Assembly (NCBI GenBank): GCA_934500855.1
Contig: CAKSUH010000111.1
Location: 1 to 5,685, forward strand
Direction: 5' to 3'
Source of the DNA: an uncultured Eubacteriales bacterium
GTDB lineage: Bacteria; Bacillota; Clostridia; Oscillospirales; CAG-272
DNA: 5,685 bases
The notes beneath the pieces were generated by a model that saw only the letters and a list, made by a program, of their open reading frames with translations, was not told where the DNA came from and ran no database searches. Position numbers and translations under genes: made by a program. This document shows positions 1-4,857 of this stretch, one piece after another; position 1 is the first letter of the stretch; each line of letters starts with the position of its first letter.

Positions 1-78
1 TTTTGGAGATTTTTAAGAGACTTTTTTCAAAAAGTCTCTTAAATGGGGTTTGGGGCAACGCCCCAAGGTCTTACCCCC
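1..78. repeat. Two-hairpin dispersed repeat, copy 1
   Basis: Copy 1 of an element found again at 986-1063. The two align without gaps over 78 bases with 62 identities by my count. The first hairpin has perfect 15-bp arms, 12-26 and 29-43, around a TC turn (effectively a TTCA loop). The second has 7-bp arms, 50-56 and 60-66, around AAC. It ends with GGTCTTACCCCC. No T-run follows either stem, so it does not look like a standard intrinsic terminator. It lies just upstream of the promoter at 114-142 and may extend left of the window. It resembles REP-like or MITE-like intergenic elements, but I cannot assign a named family, and its strand is arbitrary. Confidence 0.8.
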
Positions 79-113
79 TCCCGTTCGGAAGCCCGCTTTT
101 TTTGAGAAAGATA

Positions 114-142
114 TTGACTTTGAGGGGCGGGGGTGATATAAT
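114..142 (+). promoter_or_regulatory. Sigma-A type promoter of the zinc-ribbon membrane protein gene
   Basis: A -35 box TTGACT (114-119) and a -10 box TATAAT (137-142) are separated by exactly 17 bases. Transcription would begin near 149-151. That leaves only a few bases before the ATG at 154 but about 50 before the ATG at 202, which supports 202 as the start of the gene. Confidence 0.85.
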
Positions 143-201
143 AGAGGGCAGAAATGTCCCATCCGGCGGCAACAAAAAGCAGAAAGGTGACAAAGAACAC
201 C

Positions 202-720
202 ATGAAGAAAATTGATCAATCCATCCGTACCCTTTTCATATTCGCATTGGTCTGGTCGGTCCTGATGGTTGTGGGCGTGCCGCTGATCATATTCGGCGCT
301 TCCAAACCGGACTGGCTTCCGATCCCCACATTCTTCTTTATACTCGGCATCGTCTTTTCCGGCGGCGGTTTTTACGGCGTTCCGCTCCTGTGGGTCGCCT
401 ACGGCAACAAGCGGGACCTGCGGGGCTTTGTCTATGCGGTCGAGGTTCTGGAACTGCGGGATGTTGCGGGACTTGCATCCCATCTGCGCCGTCCCGAAGA
501 GGAAGTCCGCGCTAAGTTGGACATCTGCCTGACGAAAGGCTACCTCCCCACGCTTATTCGTGACGGCGACCGTCTGGTTGAGCCGACCCCGAAGAAGAAT
601 CCGGAGGAAGCCCTGCACGATGTGGTCTGCCCCTGCTGTAACGCGCATTTTACTTACCGCGGCGACCGCGGCGTCTGCCCCTACTGCGGGGTTGCCTATC
701 AGCCGAAGAACGGCAATTGA
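202..720 (+). CDS. Two-helix membrane protein with winged-helix-like segment and C-terminal zinc ribbon
   Basis: A 172-residue protein of unknown function. Hydrophobic segments at about 10-31 and 43-66 form a membrane hairpin with a short loop (ASKPDWLPIP). Residues about 77-125 are soluble and helix-rich, ending in a basic strand-like stretch (LASHLRRPEEEVRAKLD, then TLIRDGDRLV); this resembles a winged-helix fold with a beta-wing. The C-terminus carries two CxxC knuckles, C143/C146 and C159/C162, the usual layout of a treble-clef or rubredoxin-like zinc ribbon. I chose ATG 202 over the in-frame ATG 154 because 154 is almost at the predicted transcript start, while 202 has AAAGGTGA (183-190) upstream and begins MKKIDQS just before the first membrane segment. 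It is a single gene with its own promoter and terminator. The soluble part may sense or scaffold something at the membrane, but no substrate or partner can be named. Confidence 0.85.
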   Translation: MKKIDQSIRTLFIFALVWSVLMVVGVPLIIFGASKPDWLPIPTFFFILGIVFSGGGFYGVPLLWVAYGNKRDLRGFVYAVEVLELRDVAGLASHLRRPEEEVRAKLDICLTKGYLPTLIRDGDRLVEPTPKKNPEEALHDVVCPCCNAHFTYRGDRGVCPYCGVAYQPKNGN

Positions 721-722
721 AT

Positions 723-761
723 AACGGCGGACAGCCCCCGATTATGCTGTCCGCCGTTTTT
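723..761 (+). terminator. Intrinsic terminator of the zinc-ribbon membrane protein gene
   Basis: A perfect 13-bp GC-rich stem (723-735 with 746-758) has a 10-base loop and runs into TTTTT (757-761). It starts three bases after the TGA at 718-720. Confidence 0.95.
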
Positions 762-794
762 ATATTACAAAAACCTTCTTCTTTTTCTGCCGAG

Positions 795-823
795 TTGACA
801 AGGAGACGCAAAAACGGTATAAT
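795..823 (+). promoter_or_regulatory. Perfect-consensus sigma-A promoter of the long leader and glycosidase-like gene
   Basis: TTGACA (795-800), a 17-base spacer and TATAAT (818-823) match the consensus exactly. Transcription should start near 830. I see no other good promoter between here and ATG 1102, so the gene would have a leader of about 270 nt. A separate small RNA made from this promoter is the alternative. Confidence 0.88.
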
Positions 824-841
824 AATGGCATAATCGACGGA

Positions 842-950
842 GTGTGCGGCAGGAGGAATGTATCTTGAACCGATGCTACAATGCAGAGGCATAAGCCTTA
901 GCAGCCGGAATTCGTAGCACGGAATACGGCTACACCAAAATCCGCGCCAC
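842..950 (+). ncRNA. Candidate structured leader RNA (three-way junction), family not recognised
   Basis: The start of the transcript can be folded by hand into a closed junction. P1 pairs 842-849 with 942-950, with one G-U pair and one bulged C. P2 pairs GAA-CCG-A-TGCTA (867-878) with TAGCA-GC-CGG-AA-TTC (899-913), giving 11 base pairs interrupted by two small internal loops, and is capped by AGGC-ATAA-GCCT (887-898). P3 pairs 914-921 with 927-933, with one bulged A and a GAATA loop. Single strands 850-866 and 934-941 join them. Its place, 12 bases after the transcript start of a long leader, is riboswitch-like. I do not recognise the conserved cores of T-box, SAM, TPP, FMN, lysine, glycine, cobalamin, c-di-GMP or guanidine-I elements. 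No covariation was tested. Confidence 0.4.
865..894 (+). CDS. Possible 9-codon leader peptide behind an orphan Shine-Dalgarno
   Basis: AGGAGG (851-856) is the strongest ribosome site in the gap but has no gene behind it. At an 8-base spacing lies TTG 865, opening a frame of nine codons read as MNRCYNAEA and ending in TAA (892-894). An ATG at 858 opens a different 19-codon frame, but at one base from the site it is too close. The frame lies inside the P2 arm of the possible structured RNA, so translation and that fold would exclude each other. The GGAGG may instead be a structural part of the RNA. Confidence 0.2.
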   Translation: MNRCYNAEA

Positions 951-957
951 GGAAAGA

Positions 958-976
958 AAGGGGGAAAAATCCCCTT
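958..976 (+). other. G/C hairpin between leader RNA and repeat
   Basis: AAGGGG (958-963) pairs with CCCCTT (971-976), with a possible extra G-T pair inside and an AAAAA loop. It is followed by GCTTAAAG rather than a T-run. It could be part of an expression platform for the leader RNA; it is too weak to call a terminator. Confidence 0.35.
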
Positions 977-985
977 GCTTAAAGT

Positions 986-1063
986 TCTTGAAGATTCTTA
1001 GGAAACTTCTTTCAAGAAGTTTCCTAAGCAGGGTTTGGGACAGAGTCCCAAGGTCTTACCCCC
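986..1063. repeat. Two-hairpin dispersed repeat, copy 2
   Basis: Aligns to 1-78 with a constant offset of 985. The first hairpin has perfect 15-bp arms 997-1011 and 1014-1028 around TC. The second has 7-bp arms 1035-1041 and 1045-1051 around AGA. Sixteen positions differ from copy 1; ten of these form five compensated base-pair exchanges, and the other six lie outside the stems. This copy sits in the leader of the glycosidase-like gene, ending 38 bases before its ATG. It has an open frame through to the gene, giving a false 38-residue N-terminal extension from TTG 988. Confidence 0.82.
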
Positions 1064-1087
1064 AAGGTCTTAAGTCCCAAGGTCTTA
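1047..1087 (+). repeat. Three tandem copies of CCCAAGGTCTTA
   Basis: Exact 12-base units occur at 1047-1058, 1061-1072 and 1076-1087, at periods of 14 and 15 bases. The first belongs to the end of the two-hairpin repeat; copy 1 has a single unit at 62-73. The last unit ends on the first A of the AAAAGGAG ribosome site, so the extra units look like a local expansion of the element's 3' end. Confidence 0.85.
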
Positions 1088-1094
1088 AAAGGAG
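1087..1094 (+). promoter_or_regulatory. Ribosome binding site deciding the ATG 1102 start
   Basis: AAAAGGAG lies 7 bases before ATG 1102. The upstream in-frame TTG at 988 has no comparable site and would translate the repeat, so 1102 is taken as the start. Confidence 0.9.
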
Positions 1095-1101
1095 TACCCA
1101 C

Positions 1102-3063
1102 ATGAATCACCGACAGTATACCCCCATCATGAGCCGAAACTGTACCGCAGACGAGCGGGAGCGGGTGCTTGCCGACCTGATAGAGGCGGGAACCGATACC
1201 GTGTTTCTCGCAACCGAGCAGGAACCGTTCTTCCGAACCGAACTGCGCGGGGAGTACCTGAAAAACCTGCGGGAAAATGTCCGCTTCTTCCGGGACAAGG
1301 GACTGGAAGTCGGCATCTGGACCCGCGGCTTCGGCTTCGGTACCCCCATCCCCGAAAACGCAGACCCCGCCTTCGCCGATATGACCCGCCTGCGCTCGAT
1401 TGCGGGACGGGAAGTCGGCGACGCATTCTGCCCCACAGACCCCGTTTATCGGAACCGGTACGGCGAGTGGTTCGCCGCGCTCTGCAACTGCGGCGCGACA
1501 ATCGTCATGATCGACGACGATCTCTGCCAGTCGGTCCGCCCCGGGCTCGGATGCTTCTGCGCGCGGCATAAAAACCTGCTTGCAAAAGCCCTCTCCCTTC
1601 CCGCCGATTCCCCCGCACTTGCCGACAGCAACCTCCTGCAAAGGGTCTTTACCGGCGCGCCCACCCCCGCGCGGGCGGCTTATGTGCAGACCATGGGCGA
1701 CTCCCTGCGCACCTTCTGCCGCTTCCTGCGGGAAATCGCCGACCGTGTTGACCCCGCCATTCGCCTCGGCTTCTGCGCGGGCTATACCTCTTTCGACTCC
1801 GAAGGCGCAACCGCCGACGAACTGACCGCAATTCTGGCGGGCAAAAACCGCCCCTTCCTGCGGCTCTCGGGCGCGCCGTACTGGGTCGCCCCTGCCGTCA
1901 ACCGCTTTCCTGCCACCGCGCTTGCCGATGTCATCGAATTCGTGCGGATGCAGATCGGCTTCTGCCCCGAGGATACCGAGCTGTTCCACGAAGCCGATAC
2001 CTATCCCCGCCCGCGCGCCCTGATCCCCGCCGCGCTCGGGGAAGCCTACGACTGCGCCCTGCGGACCGAGCCGCGCCTCGGGGCGTTCGATTACCTCTTC
2101 GACTACTTTGCCTCCCCCGGCTACGAAACGGGCTACCTCCGCGAGCATCGCCGCTACGCGCCCCTGCGGGATCGGATCGACCGCGCCTTTGCGGACACCG
2201 CGCCCTACGGCGTTCGCGTGATCGAGGGAAAGCATAAATTGGCGTGGGCGCACCTACCCGAAACTTTCCCGGGCGAAAAGCCCCTCATGCGGCGCGCATT
2301 GAGCCGCGCGGGCGGATTTTTGGCGGGACTCGGCATCCCGACAACCTACGGAGCCACGCAGGACGACCTCGGAACGGTCCCCGCCGCTATTTGCTTTGGC
2401 GAGAACGCGCGCCTGCTCGTCGGAAAACCGCTCCCGCGCCGTCTGATTCTGGATGTTCCCGCCGCGCGGATCCTGCAAGAGAGCGGCATGGCGGTCGGCT
2501 TTTCGGAAGCAATTCCGATTCCGCCCCCGCTCCTGACCCTGCACGGCGATGAACGCGCGGCAACGGGCGCGCTCCCTCACGCTTACCGCCTGACCCTGCA
2601 ACCGGGCGCGCAACCGCTCACCGTCTTTTCCGGGGACGGGCTGACCACGCCCGCCGTTTACCGCTTCCGAAGCGGCGAAACCGAGCTTTTGGTCTACGCG
2701 ATTGACGCTTACGCGGGCGACCCGCGCACGGCGTTCTCGCTCTCCTACTTCCGCGCGGAGGAGCTGGCGGACTTCCTGCCGCTCCCCTACCCCAAAATTC
2801 CGCGCGAACCGAACTTTTACCAAATCTGCCGCAGAGGTGCGGACGGACAGCTTGTCAGCCTGTTTCTCAACCTCTCGCTCGACACCGCCGAGGATCTGCT
2901 CGTCACGGATGTTGACGCGAATGCGACAATCGCGGGTGCCGAAGCGCACGCCGAGGAAACCGGCATCCGCATCACCTCCCCCATCCCGCCGTTCCGCGGG
3001 TTCCTTCTGATACAGCCGGGTCGGAAAACGAAGGCGGCTCCGTGCGGGAAGTCCCCTGTGTGA
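1102..3063 (+). CDS. Putative clan-A-like (beta/alpha)8-barrel glycoside hydrolase, uncharacterised family
   Basis: A 653-residue protein without signal peptide or membrane segment, so probably cytosolic. Residues about 1-365 look like a TIM barrel, with strand-like stretches DTVFLAT (32-38), GLEVGIWT (67-74), TIVMIDDD (133-140), IRLGFCAGY (220-228) and TELFHEAD (292-299). About 370-480 resembles the amidotransferase-like trimerisation domain of GH42-type beta-galactosidases (LAGLGIPTTY, then RLILDVPAARILQESG at 447-462). About 490-640 is strand-rich and looks like a C-terminal sandwich. Acidic residues placed like clan-A catalytic groups are D138-D140 and E297; this assignment is inference. 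A CxCxxH motif (C151, C153, H156) follows the acidic strand, and six cysteines fall within 110-153. Related Clostridia proteins are usually left hypothetical. It is transcribed alone from a long leader and is more C-rich than its neighbours. A role in intracellular breakdown of a plant or host glycan would fit but is not shown. Confidence 0.72.
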   Translation: MNHRQYTPIMSRNCTADERERVLADLIEAGTDTVFLATEQEPFFRTELRGEYLKNLRENVRFFRDKGLEVGIWTRGFGFGTPIPENADPAFADMTRLRSIAGREVGDAFCPTDPVYRNRYGEWFAALCNCGATIVMIDDDLCQSVRPGLGCFCARHKNLLAKALSLPADSPALADSNLLQRVFTGAPTPARAAYVQTMGDSLRTFCRFLREIADRVDPAIRLGFCAGYTSFDSEGATADELTAILAGKNRPFLRLSGAPYWVAPAVNRFPATALADVIEFVRMQIGFCPEDTELFHEADTYPRPRALIPAALGEAYDCALRTEPRLGAFDYLFDYFASPGYETGYLREHRRYAPLRDRIDRAFADTAPYGVRVIEGKHKLAWAHLPETFPGEKPLMRRALSRAGGFLAGLGIPTTYGATQDDLGTVPAAICFGENARLLVGKPLPRRLILDVPAARILQESGMAVGFSEAIPIPPPLLTLHGDERAATGALPHAYRLTLQPGAQPLTVFSGDGLTTPAVYRFRSGETELLVYAIDAYAGDPRTAFSLSYFRAEELADFLPLPYPKIPREPNFYQICRRGADGQLVSLFLNLSLDTAEDLLVTDVDANATIAGAEAHAEETGIRITSPIPPFRGFLLIQPGRKTKAAPCGKSPV

Positions 3064-3127
3064 CGGTCCGCTGTCTGTTCTTCTCCGCAAAACAGCGGAA
3101 CCCGCCCGAACCCCTCCGCAGTCCGGC

Positions 3128-3155
3128 AAAAGCACCCCTTGCGGGTGCTTTTTCT
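3128..3155 (+). terminator. Intrinsic terminator of the glycosidase-like gene
   Basis: AAAAGCACCC (3128-3137) pairs with GGGTGCTTTT (3143-3152) around a 5-base loop, and the T-rich tail continues past the stem. It lies 64 bases after the TGA at 3061-3063. Confidence 0.93.
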
Positions 3156-3189
3156 TTCGCGCTCCGCTTTACGCATATTTTTGCTTCAC

Positions 3190-3209
3190 TTTACATAAAT
3201 TTTACATAA
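3190..3209 (+). promoter_or_regulatory. Direct repeat TTTACATAA x2, PHO-box-like operator or UP element
   Basis: TTTACATAA occurs exactly at 3190-3198 and 3201-3209, an 11-bp (one helical turn) period. The TTTACA cores are 5 bases apart, the spacing of TT(A/T/C)ACA hexamers bound by PhoP-type regulators in Bacillus. With a start near 3249 they lie at about -59 to -43, inside the usual PhoP core region. The flanking 11-bp positions (3179, 3212) match only weakly, so a plain AT-rich UP element is the main alternative. Confidence 0.45.
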
Positions 3210-3213
3210 CCTA

Positions 3214-3242
3214 TTGACAAAGGCACCGAACTGTGCTATAAT
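3214..3242 (+). promoter_or_regulatory. Consensus extended -10 promoter of the antiporter/MgtC operon
   Basis: TTGACA (3214-3219), a 17-base spacer and TATAAT (3237-3242), with TG one base upstream of the -10 box (extended -10). Transcription should start near 3249, only a few bases before the in-frame ATG at 3256, which argues against that codon as the start. Confidence 0.9.
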
Positions 3243-3248
3243 TCTAAG

Positions 3249-3396
3249 GTAAATCATGTCGTCGGGCTTTGGCGGCTTTTTCGGGAATCGAACGGAGCGA
3301 ACCCCGCCTTCCGTTCTTTCTTCTTTTTTGCTTTTCGGTTTCGTCCCCCCTTTGTCGCCCGATGCCCGAACCCATTCCGTCGAAAGGAGTTTTTCT
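3249..3396 (+). promoter_or_regulatory. Leader of about 147 nt with attenuator-like hairpin
   Basis: Untranslated region between the predicted transcript start and ATG 3397. GAACGGA (3290-3296) pairs with TCCGTTC (3310-3316), and the run 3317-3329 has 11 T and 2 C, which together look like a terminator inside the leader. A competing fold pairs CGGG (3282-3285) with CCCG (3303-3306) and TCG (3288-3290) with CGA (3298-3300); it would destroy that stem. TCGGGC (3262-3267) can also pair with either of two GCCCGA copies (3357-3362, 3364-3369). This suggests conditional read-through, but no known riboswitch core is visible. Confidence 0.4.
3383..3389 (+). promoter_or_regulatory. Ribosome binding site deciding the ATG 3397 start
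   Basis: AAAGGAG with a 7-base spacing to ATG 3397. The protein then begins MLSELHEAL and enters its first membrane helix, as expected for a CPA2 transporter. Starting at 3256 would add 47 residues encoded by the leader. Confidence 0.9.
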
Positions 3397-4845
3397 ATGC
3401 TGTCCGAACTTCACGAAGCCCTTGCGGGGACCTCGCAGGTCGCTTCCATCATCATCTCGGTTGCGTTCATGCTGCTGTTTGGCTTTGCCATGACAAGAAT
3501 CACCAAGCTGTTGAAGCTGCCCAATGTGACCGCCTATATCCTTGCGGGCATTCTCGTCGGACCCTACTGCCTCGGTCTGGTCCCGCAGCGCATCATTGAC
3601 GGCATGGACTTTCTCTCCGACATCGCGCTGGCGTTCATCGCTTTCAGCACGGGCGAATTCTTCCGCTTCTCCACGCTGAAGAAAAGCGGCGGAAAGGTCA
3701 TGCTTATCACGGTCTGCGAGGCACTGCTCGCGTCGGTTGTGGTCTTTATCGTCACCTTCTTCGTCCTGCGGTTGGACCTTGCCTTTTCCATCGTGCTGGC
3801 GGCGCTTGCTTCGGCAACGGCACCCGCGTCAACGGTCATGACCATCCGCCAGACCGGCGCGAAAGGCGATTTTGTCGACACCCTGTTGCAGGTGGTGGCG
3901 CTTGACGACATCGTGGGTCTTGTTGCCTACAGCATTGCAATCTCGGTTGCGGTGTCCTCGAAAACCGGCGCGTTCCACATCAGCGACATTATCCGCCCGA
4001 TTCTGATCAACATCGGCGTGTTTGCGCTGGGCGGTGTGTTCGGGGTCCTGATGAAACTGATGATGCCGAAAAAACGCTCCACCGACAACCGTCTGATCAT
4101 CTCCATCGCTCTGCTCTTCAGCTTCTGCGGCATCTGCACCCTGCTTGACATCTCCCCCCTGCTCGGCTGTATGTCGATGGGAACCGTTTACATCAACATT
4201 ACCGACGATGACAAGCTCTTCAAGCAGCTGAACTATTTCAGCCCGCCGCTCCTGCTTCTCTTCTTCGTGCGGTCGGGACTGAACTTCAAACTGGATGTTC
4301 TGCTCAATCCCTCCGGCTCCATCGGAACCACGCCTCTGCTGGTCATCGGCATTCTGTACTTCGTGTTCCGAATCGTCGGCAAATATGCGGGTGCGTTCCT
4401 CGGATGCCTCGCGGTCGGCAAGCCGAAGGAAACGCGCAACTATCTGGGGCTTGCGCTGATTCCGCAGGCGGGCGTTGCCATCGGTCTTGCGGCGCTCGGC
4501 GCGCGGACGCTTGGCGGGGATGACGGCATTGCGCTGAATACCGTGATTCTTGCATCCAGCGTGCTTTACGAGCTGATCGGACCCGCGTGCGCAAAACTGG
4601 CGCTTTACCTGTCGCGGTCCTATTCCACCAAGCTGGAGGACCTCGCCCCCGTGGAGGCAACCACGCCGACAGGTCAGCCGAAAACCGCCGTGGAGCTTCT
4701 GATCGAGCGGATCAAAAAAATTCAGGAAACCATTCCGCCGCACGAACTGCACGCACATGAGGACGAAGCGGCGTTTACCGAAGCCGCCGAACAGTATGCC
4801 GCCGATCTTGCGGATCCGCGCAGACGGCGGATGTCGAGAAAATAG
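3397..4845 (+). CDS. CPA2-family monovalent cation/proton antiporter (Kef/NapA-like)
   Basis: A 482-residue inner-membrane transporter expected to exchange Na+ or K+ for protons. About 12-13 hydrophobic helices span residues 14-405. CPA2 hallmarks are visible: LPNVTAYILAGILVGP (41-56), the broken-helix signature ASATAPAST (138-146), VALDDIVG (167-174), FRIVGKYAGAFLG (324-336) and LIPQAGVAIGLA (354-365). The adjacent aspartates D170-D171 correspond to the ion-binding pair of NapA-type antiporters; KefC-type members have Gln-Asp there. This hints at an electrogenic proton antiporter, but the ion cannot be read from sequence. After the last helix there is only a charged tail of about 75 residues, with no RCK/TrkA-N or RCK_C domain, so direct nucleotide or c-di-AMP control by such domains is absent. 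It is the first gene of an operon with the MgtC-like gene, whose ribosome site overlaps this stop codon. Confidence 0.9.
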   Translation: MLSELHEALAGTSQVASIIISVAFMLLFGFAMTRITKLLKLPNVTAYILAGILVGPYCLGLVPQRIIDGMDFLSDIALAFIAFSTGEFFRFSTLKKSGGKVMLITVCEALLASVVVFIVTFFVLRLDLAFSIVLAALASATAPASTVMTIRQTGAKGDFVDTLLQVVALDDIVGLVAYSIAISVAVSSKTGAFHISDIIRPILINIGVFALGGVFGVLMKLMMPKKRSTDNRLIISIALLFSFCGICTLLDISPLLGCMSMGTVYINITDDDKLFKQLNYFSPPLLLLFFVRSGLNFKLDVLLNPSGSIGTTPLLVIGILYFVFRIVGKYAGAFLGCLAVGKPKETRNYLGLALIPQAGVAIGLAALGARTLGGDDGIALNTVILASSVLYELIGPACAKLALYLSRSYSTKLEDLAPVEATTPTGQPKTAVELLIERIKKIQETIPPHELHAHEDEAAFTEAAEQYAADLADPRRRRMSRK

Positions 4846-4850
4846 GAGGA
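4844..4850 (+). promoter_or_regulatory. Ribosome binding site overlapping the antiporter stop codon
   Basis: AGGAGGA starts within the TAG stop (4843-4845) and lies about 8 bases before ATG 4858. Ribosomes ending the antiporter would clear this site, so the two genes are probably translationally coupled at a fixed ratio. Confidence 0.9.
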
Positions 4851-4857
4851 TTCAGCC

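Noticed and set aside
12..66. Repeat hairpins as intrinsic terminators
   Set aside because: No T-run follows either stem on either strand in copy 1 or copy 2.
154..201. ATG 154 as start of the zinc-ribbon membrane protein
   Set aside because: It lies only a few bases after the predicted transcript start and has no ribosome site; ATG 202 has AAAGGTGA upstream and a natural N-terminus.
3..215. 70-codon plus-strand frame starting in the repeat
   Set aside because: It translates the two hairpins and the promoter, overlaps the start of the real gene in another frame, and has no ribosome site.
842..950. Leader RNA as SRP RNA, 6S RNA, T-box or c-di-GMP riboswitch
   Set aside because: The SRP GGAA-capped core, T-box GGTGG-type sequence and c-di-GMP conserved blocks are absent; resemblance was limited to short common strings.
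988..1101. TTG 988 as start of the glycosidase-like gene
   Set aside because: The added 38 residues are encoded by the dispersed repeat and the 12-mer array; a proper ribosome site precedes ATG 1102.
1024..2253. Long minus-strand open frame of 409 codons, and similar ones at 2254-3135, 3829-4758 and 4852-5670
   Set aside because: They lie opposite well-supported genes, have compositions typical of antisense frames in GC-rich DNA, and show no recognisable motifs or promoters.
3256..3396. ATG 3256 as start of the antiporter
   Set aside because: It is within about 7 bases of the predicted transcript start with no ribosome site, and the extra 47 residues are low in family resemblance; AAAGGAG precedes ATG 3397.
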